A stretch of DNA of 32,662 bases, from the NCBI GenBank assembly GCA_016219285.1, contig JACRNJ010000047.1:1-32662 (forward strand), in the 5' to 3' direction. Source of the DNA: Deltaproteobacteria bacterium (GTDB taxonomy: Bacteria; Desulfobacterota; GWC2-55-46; UBA9637). The notes below the pieces were generated by a model. The model was not told the DNA's origin, ran no database searches, and saw only the letters and a list, made by a program, of their open reading frames with translations. Of this stretch, positions 15,414 to 23,162 are shown one piece after another; the first letter of the stretch is position 1, and every line of letters starts with the position of its first letter. The translations under genes were made by a program, and so were the position numbers.

Positions 15414-15851
15414 ATGTTAACGGTATTGGCAAATAATTTTAGGCTAAAAAAGGCAGGGCTTGGCCGGGCGCTTGGCGACCTTGAGAAGAATATTATGGAT
15501 ATCCTTTGGTTTAGGGGAGAGGCTACCGGCAAAGAGATTTTTTCAGAGGTCAGGCAGTCAAGGGATATTGCCATTACAACGGTTCTTACGGTTCTTGAGA
15601 GGCTTGCCAAGAAGGGGATTGTAAGGAAGAGTAAGGGTGAAAGTGTTTATGTATATGTGCCGGTTTTTACCAAGACAGAGTTTACAGACATGGTTTCTCA
15701 AGAGGTAATGAAGGGTATTATGGATATATCTGCGAGTTCTGCCGTTGCATCACTGGTGGATATCCTTGCGGATACAGACCCGCATGAATTGGACAGGCTT
15801 TCCAAACTTATAGAAAAAAAGAAGAAGGAAATAAGGCAGAAGGCAGGATAA
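15414..15851 (+). CDS. BlaI/CopY-family transcriptional repressor
   Basis: A 145-residue winged-helix repressor. The DNA-binding domain spans about 20-95: LGDLEKNIMDILWFRGEATG, ITTVLTVLERLAKKGIV and KGESVYVYVPV. The C-terminal helices dimerise. BlaI/MecI respond to antibiotics through an M56 membrane protease; CopY responds to copper. Here an M56 gene begins 4 bases downstream and Cu/Ag efflux genes follow, so the signal is probably metal. No Cys-x-Cys tail like that of CopY is present, so release more likely depends on the protease. The ATG is 7 bases from the -10 box with no ribosome site. Confidence 0.9.
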   Translation: MLTVLANNFRLKKAGLGRALGDLEKNIMDILWFRGEATGKEIFSEVRQSRDIAITTVLTVLERLAKKGIVRKSKGESVYVYVPVFTKTEFTDMVSQEVMKGIMDISASSAVASLVDILADTDPHELDRLSKLIEKKKKEIRQKAG

Positions 15852-15855
15852 TGTA

Positions 15856-16788
15856 ATGATTTTATTTATACCAATCATTGTGGCATTGGCTTTGGCATGG
15901 CTTATCTATGCCTTTCCCCAGATGCTTGTATTTACAGCAGCCATGGCAGAATGGTGCCAGAGTCTCTTGCTTCAGTGCCTTGCATATTTATTGATTGTAA
16001 AAATATCTTTTCTGTGGCTGGGTTTTGGTATGGTGGCTGCTGCTTTTATGTATGCTTTTTTAAAGGCGGCCTTTATGCTAATGCGAACACAGAGGCAGAT
16101 TAAAAATCTTCCGCTGGCTGATTATGGCGATATCATGATTATCAGGGATGATAAGCTGAAAACAGCATTTACCCACGGCTTTTTTAATCCAAAGATCTAT
16201 ATATCCAGAGGCCTTATCAATTCTCTTGATAGTTCTGAATTTCAGGCAGTTTATCTGCATGAACTGCATCATAAAAATCGTAAAGACCCGCTAAGACTTT
16301 TTATCTTATCAATTTTAAGAGACGCATTTTTGTATATTCCAATAAGCAGATTTTTTGCAGAGTTTATTCATAGCAAGGCTGAGGCTGCGGCAGATGATGC
16401 GGTAGTTGCTCAGATGAAAGAGCCCCTAAGCCTTGCAGGCGCACTTTTGAAGATTGCAGGGCTTAACAAAGAAGTCAGAAGTCAGGAGTCAGGAGCCAGA
16501 ATTAATGTCATACTGCAACCTGCATCAATCAACGGATTTGGCTCTACAGAGGCAAGGATAAAAAGGCTTATTCAAGAGACAGAGGAGAGGGTCAACCTTC
16601 CTGCGATAAAGACAAGCATAGTAAGCATCTTGATATCAGGATTTTTGGCCATATCCCTCACCATGCCGTTCTATATATCTTTTCCAGCCATAGGGCAATG
16701 CGATACAAGCCACTGTGCTGTTCATATGAATAAACTGGGAAAAGATTGCCAGAGCCATTGCGAGACCTCTCAGAAGCACAACCACTAA
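15856..16788 (+). CDS. M56 (BlaR1-like) membrane metalloprotease with Cys/His-rich tail
   Basis: A 310-residue membrane protein. N-terminal helices lead to a protease domain with the zinc motif HELHH (His135, Glu136, His139) and a downstream acidic ligand stretch EAAADD. A last helix (about 252-277) is followed by some 30 residues with four Cys (282, 287, 298, 302) and five His, ending KHNH. BlaR1 has a large penicillin-binding sensor at this end; here it is replaced by this short tail, which should face outward and could bind Cu or Ag. The partner is the BlaI repressor upstream. A heptad repeat (16471-16498) encodes EVRSQESGA in a loop after the protease motif. Confidence 0.88.
   Translation: MILFIPIIVALALAWLIYAFPQMLVFTAAMAEWCQSLLLQCLAYLLIVKISFLWLGFGMVAAAFMYAFLKAAFMLMRTQRQIKNLPLADYGDIMIIRDDKLKTAFTHGFFNPKIYISRGLINSLDSSEFQAVYLHELHHKNRKDPLRLFILSILRDAFLYIPISRFFAEFIHSKAEAAADDAVVAQMKEPLSLAGALLKIAGLNKEVRSQESGARINVILQPASINGFGSTEARIKRLIQETEERVNLPAIKTSIVSILISGFLAISLTMPFYISFPAIGQCDTSHCAVHMNKLGKDCQSHCETSQKHNH
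16471..16498 (+). repeat. Heptad run in the M56 gene
   Basis: Four 7-mers in a row: GAAGTCA twice, then GGAGTCA and GGAGCCA. They encode part of a cytoplasmic loop. Four heptads are 28 bases, so simple insertion would shift the frame; the present gene is open. Confidence 0.75.
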
Positions 16789-16806
16789 AAATTTTTTGGT
16801 GATATA

Positions 16807-16823
16807 TTCTACAGCATGTAGAA
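16807..16823 (+). promoter_or_regulatory. Second BlaI-type operator, before the efflux operon
   Basis: TTCTAC-AGCAT-GTAGAA is a perfect inverted repeat with the same half-sites and the same 5-base centre as the operator at 15386-15400. It lies 19 bases before the ATG of the next gene. A TATATT at 16803-16808 overlaps its left edge and may be the -10 box. Confidence 0.75.
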
Positions 16824-16842
16824 AAGAAGGGAAGGGTGAAAA

Positions 16843-17247
16843 ATGAAAATGATAAGAATCAGCGCAGTGTTTGGATTGGCGGTTGTTCTTGTGTTTTTCT
16901 GGATGCAGACAGCCTCTGCACAGATGGAACATAGGAGTGCCGGCGAAGCCAAGACAACAGACGGCATAAAGGCTGTATTAAAGGTTACTCCGTCTCAAAA
17001 CATGGTGGACTTGCTGTTGTATGATTTTAAAACCGGCAAGGCTATTACAGAGGCAAAGGTTGCTGTGAAGGTTAAAGGCCCTGACAACAAGGTTCAGGAA
17101 AAAGAGCTTCTTGGAATGCAAATGGGAGAGGAATTTTCCTTTATGAATAGGCTGGACACAGCAAAGAAAGGCAGCTATAGTTTTGCCATTGCTGTTGGGA
17201 TTGGAAAGAAGAATATCAAATTGAATTTTGTGTATGAGGTGAAGTGA
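16843..17247 (+). CDS. Small secreted protein heading the efflux operon (YtkA/FixH-like fold suspected)
   Basis: A 134-residue protein with a signal peptide (residues 1-26, ending ASA-QMEH). The mature part starts with Met/His (QMEHRS) and has alternating strands (AVLKVTPSQNMVDLLLYDF, AKVAVKVKGPDNKVQEKEL, NIKLNFVYEVK) that suggest an Ig-like domain, as in YtkA or FixH-type proteins found near copper genes. The family was not firmly recognised. It follows the second BlaI-type operator and overlaps the cusC-like start (stop TGA shares the A of ATG), so it is in the efflux operon. It might bind metal or help assemble the pump. Confidence 0.7.
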   Translation: MKMIRISAVFGLAVVLVFFWMQTASAQMEHRSAGEAKTTDGIKAVLKVTPSQNMVDLLLYDFKTGKAITEAKVAVKVKGPDNKVQEKELLGMQMGEEFSFMNRLDTAKKGSYSFAIAVGIGKKNIKLNFVYEVK

Positions 17248-18605
17248 TGCAGAAGCAAGAGTCAAGGGTCAAGGCACAGAGGATAATTTCGATTTTCGGT
17301 TTTCGATTTCAGAATTTAAAATCGCAAATCGTAAATCGTAAATCGCAACTCGTTTTGCTGCTTACTGCCTGCTGCTTAATGGTGGGCATAGCCCACCCTA
17401 CTTTTGCTGCGGATACCGTCTCCCTTTCCTCTCTTATTGACGAGGCTAAAAAGAACAACCCTGAAATTCAGGCCTATCAAAAAAGGATAAAGGCAAAAGA
17501 GCATAGGGCAAAAGTGGAGGGTGTTCTTGATGATCCGCAGTTCAAAGTTGAGGTAATGGATATACCGGGAGATAAACCATTTAATCTTGGAGACTCCATG
17601 CAGACCAGATACACCTTGAGTCAGATGTTTCCATTTCCAGGCAAGTTATCTTTAAAGCAAAAAGCAGCTATGAAAGAGGTTTTAATGGCAGCTTCTGAGG
17701 CCGCAAATAAAGAGCTTGAGGTTGTTTCAATGTTAAAACAGGCATATTTTGATTATGCCTATATTCTTGAATCAATAAAAATAACAAAAGAGGTAAAGGA
17801 AATCCTTTCCAAAATGGCGGATATTGCTCAAATAAGGTACTCAACAAATCAGGCCTCTCAGCAGGATGTTATAAAGGCTCATGTTGAGGTTACCATGCTG
17901 CAAAATGAGCTTATTTATCTTGAGGCTGAAAAGAATATTGTTATGGCAAAGCTCAATTCTATTTTGAGCAGAGATGCTGCATCTCCAATCGGAGAACCTG
18001 AAGATATAAAGACATACAGGATGACACTAACTCAAGGCTTAAGCCTTGAGCTGCAAAAAACAGCAATTGAAAAAAGTCCATCGTTAAGGGCAATGGAATA
18101 TGATATTCAGGCAAGGGATGCAGAAATTGAATTAAATAAAAAGAACTATTACCCGGATTTTATGGTTGGTGTTGCGCCGATACAGAGAAATGGCAGATTT
18201 GACACATATGATTTGATGTTTAGTGTGAATATTCCTGTTTGGTGGGGCAAATATGACAATCAGTTTTCAGAGGCAAGGGTGAATCTCGATGTCTTGAAAT
18301 CGAAACTCAAGGCAGAGCAGAATATAAAAATATTTGAGGTAAAAGAGTCTTTTATAAATGTTGAGGCGGCAAAAAGGGTAAGAGATTTATATGAGACAGG
18401 GCTTCTGCCTCAGGCTGAAATTTCTTTTCAATCCGCAATGGTCAATTATCAGACGAGCAGGGTTGATTTTCTTACAGTCCTTGACAGCCAGAGGATGCTT
18501 AAAAAGACAAGGGTTGAATATATAAAATCCATTGTTGAATACAGGAAGAATATTGCCATGCTTGAAAAAGCGGTGGGAGAAGATTTTGAAAACAGTAAGC
18601 AGTAG
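17247..18605 (+). CDS. CusC-like outer membrane efflux channel (TolC family)
   Basis: A 452-residue outer membrane factor of the metal efflux system. The mature part begins near AADTVSLSSLIDEAKKNNPEI; two long helical halves with outer membrane strands follow, e.g. YTLSQMFPFPGK and MFSVNIPVWW. The start is ATG 17247, overlapping the preceding stop. The first 50 codons are almost wholly repeat-derived: heptads at 17256-17283, a 63-bp dyad at 17287-17349, heptads at 17355-17375 and a GTAG-type palindrome at 17381-17401. They still encode a usable export signal (LVLLLTACCLMVG). LTAC resembles a lipobox, and E. coli CusC is a lipoprotein. The last codons also lie in a heptad run. Confidence 0.9.
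   Translation: MQKQESRVKAQRIISIFGFRFQNLKSQIVNRKSQLVLLLTACCLMVGIAHPTFAADTVSLSSLIDEAKKNNPEIQAYQKRIKAKEHRAKVEGVLDDPQFKVEVMDIPGDKPFNLGDSMQTRYTLSQMFPFPGKLSLKQKAAMKEVLMAASEAANKELEVVSMLKQAYFDYAYILESIKITKEVKEILSKMADIAQIRYSTNQASQQDVIKAHVEVTMLQNELIYLEAEKNIVMAKLNSILSRDAASPIGEPEDIKTYRMTLTQGLSLELQKTAIEKSPSLRAMEYDIQARDAEIELNKKNYYPDFMVGVAPIQRNGRFDTYDLMFSVNIPVWWGKYDNQFSEARVNLDVLKSKLKAEQNIKIFEVKESFINVEAAKRVRDLYETGLLPQAEISFQSAMVNYQTSRVDFLTVLDSQRMLKKTRVEYIKSIVEYRKNIAMLEKAVGEDFENSKQ
17287..17349 (+). repeat. 63-bp dyad of nine heptamers in the cusC-like gene
   Basis: Units TTTCGAT, TTTCGGT, TTTCGAT on the left; TCGCAAA, TCGTAAA (twice) and TCGCAAC on the right, which are near-complements. Nine units give 63 bp, or 21 codons, so the insertion is frame-neutral. 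It encodes the basic region before the hydrophobic core of the export signal. Confidence 0.85.
17381..17401 (-). repeat. GTAG-headed palindrome in the cusC-like signal region
   Basis: On the minus strand it reads GTAGGGTGGGC then a 3-base centre and GCCCACC. It matches the palindrome in cusA (21215-21235) at 19 of 21 bases, in the opposite orientation. It encodes VGIAHPT, the end of the signal peptide. Confidence 0.8.
18031..18050. repeat. Perfect 20-base palindrome in the cusC-like gene
   Basis: CTCAAGGCTT followed directly by its complement AAGCCTTGAG. It is in frame and encodes TQGLSLE. It is similar to the imperfect TCAGGGCTTCAGCCTTGA between rfbD and rfbB. Confidence 0.75.
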
Positions 18606-18626
18606 GCAGACAGAGAGGAGAAAAAG

Positions 18627-19919
18627 GTGAAAAGATTTTTGATAGGTCTTTTGTTTTTGTTAATCGGTCTTGCCATCGGCGGTGTCGGAACATGGCTGTA
18701 TATTCAGAAGCCAGAAGTCAGAAGCCAGAAGTCAGAAGAGACAGAGAAAGCAAAAAAGGTCTTATTCTACCGCCATCCCATGAACCCCCGGGTTACATCC
18801 CCTGCTCCTCAAAAAGATGAGATGGGTATGGACTATGTGCCTGTCTATGAAGAAGATAGCGCAGAAACCGAGACGCCCGGCGCTGTAAGGATAAGCCCTG
18901 AAAAGATTCAGAAGATTGGCGTTAAATCAGAAGGGGCTAAGATAAGAAACCTGAAGAGGACAATAAGGACAGTTGGCAGGATTGAGCATGATGAATCAAA
19001 GGTCTTTGTGATTAACACGAAAGTAGGCGGTTGGATTGAAAGGCTCTATGCAAACAGGACTGACCTTATGGTTCACCCCGGTGAAAAACTTCTTGAAATC
19101 TACAGCCCAGAGCTGGTTGCAACGCAGGAGGAATATCTTCTGGCGTTTAAAAATATGGGAAAGTTAAAAGACAATCCATATCCTGAAATAAAAAAGGGCG
19201 CCGAATCCCTTTTGCAGGCGGCAAGGCAGAGGCTTAAATACTGGGATATTACCGAAGAACAGGTAAAAAGGCTTGAAGAAAAGGGAGAGATTACCAGGAC
19301 GATGGCTATCTATGCGGATGTGCACGGCATTGTGACTGAAAAGATGGTCAACCAAGGCATGAAAATAGAGGGCGGCGAAATGTTGTTTAAAATTATAGAC
19401 CATTCCGACGTATGGGTATATGGCGAGGTATATGAATATGAACTTCCGTTTATAAAGCTTGGGCAAAAGGCAAGGATTATCCCATCCTATACGCCAGCAG
19501 AGGTTTATACTGCTGCTATAAGCCACATCTATACTCATTTCGGCAGCGCCAGACATGAGGCAGAGGGGATGATGGAGGAGTCAAGGACTGCAAAGATACG
19601 GTTTGACCTGCCCAACCCTGAACATAAATTGAAGCTGGGAATGTATGTGAATGTTGAACTTGCCATAGATGTTGCAGCAAATGCCTTAACTGTTCCTGAT
19701 TCCGCTGTCATAGACACCGGCGAAAGACAGGTGATCTTTGTAGATAAAGGCGACGGCAGATTTGAACCAAGGGAGGTGACGGTCGGCGCACTGGCAGACG
19801 GCTACTATCAGGTTCTGTCCGGCATAAAAGCAGGAGAGAAGGTTGTCACATCAGCAAATTTTCTAATTGATTCCGAATCCAGTTTCAGGGCAGCCATAAG
19901 CGGAATGAAAGGTCACTAA
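18627..19919 (+). CDS. cusB: CusB-like periplasmic adaptor with heavy-metal-binding domain
   Basis: A 430-residue membrane fusion protein linking pump and outer channel. It starts at GTG (AGAGAGGAG upstream). One N-terminal anchor helix is followed by a heavy-metal-binding domain (YRHPMNPRVTSPAPQKDEMG, MDYVPVY), a Cys-free variant with Met and His ligands as in CusB/SilB. The hairpin, lipoyl and barrel domains follow (VGGWIERLYANRTDLMVHPG, VHGIVTEKMVNQGMKIEGG). The last codons overlap the cusA start. Between the anchor and the metal domain, five heptads (18705-18739) encode QKPEVRSQKSEE; this is a linker, so the insertion is probably tolerated. Confidence 0.94.
   Translation: MKRFLIGLLFLLIGLAIGGVGTWLYIQKPEVRSQKSEETEKAKKVLFYRHPMNPRVTSPAPQKDEMGMDYVPVYEEDSAETETPGAVRISPEKIQKIGVKSEGAKIRNLKRTIRTVGRIEHDESKVFVINTKVGGWIERLYANRTDLMVHPGEKLLEIYSPELVATQEEYLLAFKNMGKLKDNPYPEIKKGAESLLQAARQRLKYWDITEEQVKRLEEKGEITRTMAIYADVHGIVTEKMVNQGMKIEGGEMLFKIIDHSDVWVYGEVYEYELPFIKLGQKARIIPSYTPAEVYTAAISHIYTHFGSARHEAEGMMEESRTAKIRFDLPNPEHKLKLGMYVNVELAIDVAANALTVPDSAVIDTGERQVIFVDKGDGRFEPREVTVGALADGYYQVLSGIKAGEKVVTSANFLIDSESSFRAAISGMKGH
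18705..18739 (+). repeat. Heptad run in cusB
   Basis: CAGAAGC and CAGAAGT alternate for four units and CAGAAGA closes the run (35 bases). It encodes the linker between the membrane anchor and the metal-binding domain. Confidence 0.8.
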
Positions 19920-22900
19920 TGCTAAAAAAAATTATAGAACTTTCCATAAACAATAAACTCATCATAATCCTCTTTACCCTTTTTGCGGCCGGCTGGGGTA
20001 TCTGGGCTGTCTATCGCACACCGCTGGATGCAATCCCGGATTTATCAGATGTTCAGGTTATTATTTATACTGACTATCCCGGGCAGGCGCCGCAGGTTGT
20101 TGAAGACCAGATTACCTATCCGCTCACAACCGCCATGCTCTCAGTGCCAAAATCAAAAGTTGTAAGAGGTTTTTCATTCTTTGGCGTATCATTTATCTAT
20201 ATTATCTTTGAGGACGGCACTGATATCTATTGGGCGAGGAGCAGGGTGCTTGAATATCTGAACTTTGCATCGGGAAAACTTCCCAAAGGTGTAACGCCGT
20301 CTCTTGGCCCTGACGCAACCGGCGTTGGATGGGTCTTTCAATATTCTATAGAAGGCAAAGGTTATAGTCTTGCCGAACTCAGAAGTATTCAGGATTGGTA
20401 TGTCCGTTATCAGCTTACCAAGGTTCCGGGTGTTTCAGAGGTTGCATCCATTGGCGGCTTTGTAAAACAGTATCAGGTGAATATAGACCCCAACAGGCTT
20501 CTCACCCATAACATTGCGCTCAGGGATGTGGTTGACTCAATTAAGATGGGCAATATGGATGTGGGCGGCAGGATTGTGGAATTAACCGAACGGGAGTATA
20601 TGGTCAGGGGTCTTGGCTATATCAAGAATATCCCTGATATAGAAAATATAGTTTTAAAGGTTGACAGAAGCGGGACGCCGATAAGGATAAAGGATGTGGC
20701 AAGGGTTGAACTTGGGCCCGATGAAAGACGTGGTATTGTAGAAAGAGACGGCGAGGGTGAAGTAGTGGGCGGCATTGTTGTGATGCGGTTTGGGCAGAAT
20801 GCCCTTAAAGTCATTGATGATGTAAAGAAAAAGATTGAAGAACTCAAACCAGGCCTTCCTCCGGGTGTTCAAATCATTACAACTTATGACAGAAGCCACT
20901 TAATCCATCGGGCAATTGAAACTCTAAAGGAAAAACTTATAGAAGAATCCATTGTTGTTTCTCTGGTGTGTATTATCTTCCTTCTGCATTTCAGGTCTGC
21001 CCTTGTTGCGATCCTCATGCTTCCTGTAAGCATCCTCATATCATTTATAGTTATGTATTACCTTAAAATCAACGCAAATATCATGAGCCTCGGCGGCATT
21101 GCCATTGCTGTTGGCGCTATGATAGATGGCGCAATTGTGATGATAGAAAATGCGCACAAGCATTTGGAAAGGGCTCAAGGGGTCGAGGGGGCAAGGGGTC
21201 AAGGAAAACAGGATGTAGGGTGGGCTGCGCCCACCGATAGATGGCAGATTATCGCTGATGCTGCAAAAGAGGTCGGCCCTCCGCTCTTCTTTTCCCTTCT
21301 TATCATTACAGTTTCATTTATACCTGTGTTTACGCTTGAGGCGCAGGAGGGCCGTTTGTTCAAGCCGCTAGCATTTACAAAGACATTTGCAATGGCTGCA
21401 TCAGCGCTTTTATCCATAACCCTGGCGCCTGTGCTCATGGGGTTTTTTATAAGAGGCCGTATTATGCCTGAAAAGAAAAATCCAATAACAAGGTTTTTAA
21501 TCTGGATATACAAGCCAATTATAAACCTTGTGCTCAAGGCAAAGCTCATTACCATTTTTATTGCAATTGCTGTGCTTATTGCAACCATATATCCTTTTAA
21601 AAAACTCGGCAGCGAGTTCATGCCAACGCTTTATGAAGGTTCTCTCATGTTCATGACTGCGACGCTTCCGGGTGTATCAAGCACAAAAATAAACGAAATC
21701 CTGCAGACAACAGACAGGATTATAAAATCATTTCCAGAGGTGGAGCAGGTCTTCGGAAAGGTCGGCCGCGCCCAGACAGCAACAGACCCTGCGCCATTAG
21801 AGATGTTTGAGACAACTATAAATTTAAAACCTGAGAGCGAGTGGCGGTCCGGCATGACTGTAGATAAACTTGTTTCTGAGATGAGCAAGGCATTAGAAAT
21901 GCCGGGCATCCCCATCCAGTGGTCAATGCCCATAAAAAACAGGGTTGATATGCTGGCAACAGGCATACGCACGTCTGTCGGTGTAAAGGTTTTTGGAAAG
22001 GATTTAAAGACCATTGAACAACTGGCAGTTGATATTGAAGCAGCATTAAAAATGGTTCCCGGCACAGCCAGCGCTTATGCAGAGAGGATTATCGGCGGAT
22101 ATTATGTTGACGTAAAGATAAAACGCGATGAGGCAGCAAGATATGGACTCAAGGTTGAAGACATCCAGCAGGTTATTATGTCAGCCATCGGAGGGGAAAA
22201 TATAACAACAACAGTGGAAGGCCTGGAGAGATACCCGATAAACGTCAGATACAAAAGAGAGCTTCGGGATAATGTTGATAAGATTGGAAGGGTGCTTATT
22301 CCAACAATGATGAATCAACATATACCTTTATCTCAGGTGGCCGACATAAAACTCAGCAAAGGTGTGGCAGGGATAAAAACAGAAAATGCCCTTTTAAACA
22401 CATGGGTATTTGTGGATGTGCGTGGCAGAGACATTGGCAGCTATGTTCAAGACGCAAAAAAGGCTGTGCTGGAGAATGTCAAGTTTCCTCCTGGCTATTA
22501 TGTTGCATGGAGCGGACAGTATGAATATATGGAAAGGGCGTATGCAAAATTAAAGGTTATTGTGCCGCTAACCCTCGCTATAATATTTTTACTGCTCTAT
22601 TTTAACTTTGGCAATATCACAGAAAGTTTGATTGTCATGCTTTCTTTGCCCTTCTCTCTGGTCGGCGGTATTTGGCTTATGTATATTTTAGGCTATAATA
22701 TGAGTGTGGCTGTGGGCGTCGGGTTTATTGCCCTTGCCGGAGTTGCCGCTGAGACAGGAGTTATAATGCTTATCTATCTGGATAGCGCGTATCAAGAGGC
22801 AAGAGGCAAGAGGCAAGAGGCAAGAGAAGAAATGAGCAAAAAGGATTTATATGATGCGGTGATTGAAGGCGCTGTTGAAAGAGTTAGACCAAAGATGATG

Positions 22901-23077
22901 ACAGTTGTCGCTATAATGGCAGGACTTTTACCTATTATGTGGGGGGCTGGCACAGGTTCAGAGGTTATGAAGCGCATTGCAGCGCCAATGGTGGGAGGCA
23001 TGATTTCATCAACAATATTAACGTTGATTGTTATCCCGGCGATTTACACATTGTGGAAGGAACGAAAGAGCAATTAA
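19919..23077 (+). CDS. cusA: CusA-like Cu(I)/Ag(I) RND efflux pump
   Basis: A 1052-residue inner membrane pump of the heavy-metal RND group. The relay stretch GAMIDGAIVMIENAHKH in helix 4 holds the Asp/Glu needed for H+ coupling. The metal site is intact: Met579, Met629 and Met678 match Met573, Met623 and Met672 of E. coli CusA (local contexts LMFMTATLPG, APLEMFETT, NRVDMLATG), pointing to Cu(I)/Ag(I) rather than Zn/Co. Two loops carry repeat DNA: RAQGVEGARGQGKQDVGWAA at about 421-440, including a GTAG-headed palindrome, and QEARGKRQEAREE at about 959-971 from a 7-bp tandem run. Both lie where E. coli CusA has variable loops. The start overlaps the cusB stop. Confidence 0.96.
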   Translation: MLKKIIELSINNKLIIILFTLFAAGWGIWAVYRTPLDAIPDLSDVQVIIYTDYPGQAPQVVEDQITYPLTTAMLSVPKSKVVRGFSFFGVSFIYIIFEDGTDIYWARSRVLEYLNFASGKLPKGVTPSLGPDATGVGWVFQYSIEGKGYSLAELRSIQDWYVRYQLTKVPGVSEVASIGGFVKQYQVNIDPNRLLTHNIALRDVVDSIKMGNMDVGGRIVELTEREYMVRGLGYIKNIPDIENIVLKVDRSGTPIRIKDVARVELGPDERRGIVERDGEGEVVGGIVVMRFGQNALKVIDDVKKKIEELKPGLPPGVQIITTYDRSHLIHRAIETLKEKLIEESIVVSLVCIIFLLHFRSALVAILMLPVSILISFIVMYYLKINANIMSLGGIAIAVGAMIDGAIVMIENAHKHLERAQGVEGARGQGKQDVGWAAPTDRWQIIADAAKEVGPPLFFSLLIITVSFIPVFTLEAQEGRLFKPLAFTKTFAMAASALLSITLAPVLMGFFIRGRIMPEKKNPITRFLIWIYKPIINLVLKAKLITIFIAIAVLIATIYPFKKLGSEFMPTLYEGSLMFMTATLPGVSSTKINEILQTTDRIIKSFPEVEQVFGKVGRAQTATDPAPLEMFETTINLKPESEWRSGMTVDKLVSEMSKALEMPGIPIQWSMPIKNRVDMLATGIRTSVGVKVFGKDLKTIEQLAVDIEAALKMVPGTASAYAERIIGGYYVDVKIKRDEAARYGLKVEDIQQVIMSAIGGENITTTVEGLERYPINVRYKRELRDNVDKIGRVLIPTMMNQHIPLSQVADIKLSKGVAGIKTENALLNTWVFVDVRGRDIGSYVQDAKKAVLENVKFPPGYYVAWSGQYEYMERAYAKLKVIVPLTLAIIFLLLYFNFGNITESLIVMLSLPFSLVGGIWLMYILGYNMSVAVGVGFIALAGVAAETGVIMLIYLDSAYQEARGKRQEAREEMSKKDLYDAVIEGAVERVRPKMMTVVAIMAGLLPIMWGAGTGSEVMKRIAAPMVGGMISSTILTLIVIPAIYTLWKERKSN
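21215..21235 (+). repeat. GTAG-headed palindrome in cusA
   Basis: GTAGGGTGGGC, a TGC centre shared with the arm, then GCCCACC. Preceded by a G-rich imperfect tandem run (21177-21205). In frame, encoding VGWAAPT in a cytoplasmic loop. Same family as 17381-17401. Confidence 0.8.
22793..22827 (+). repeat. 7-bp tandem repeat in cusA
   Basis: CAAGAGG four times, then CAAGAGA: five units, 35 bases, nearly perfect. Loss or gain of one unit would shift the frame some 85 codons before the end of the pump. Confidence 0.9.
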
Positions 23078-23140
23078 GAATTTAAAATTATGAATTAAGA
23101 AATTAAAAATTCATAATTCGTAATTCCTAATTCATAATTA
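23078..23140. repeat. 63-bp dyad of nine heptamers after cusA
   Basis: Units GAATTTA, AAATTAT, GAATTAA on the left; ATAATTC, GTAATTC, CTAATTC on the right, near-complementary. The element begins a few bases after the cusA stop and could fold into a long hairpin, perhaps marking the end of the efflux transcript or protecting it. Confidence 0.8.
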
Positions 23141-23162
23141 TAAAAGAAAGGAGGTGATACCG

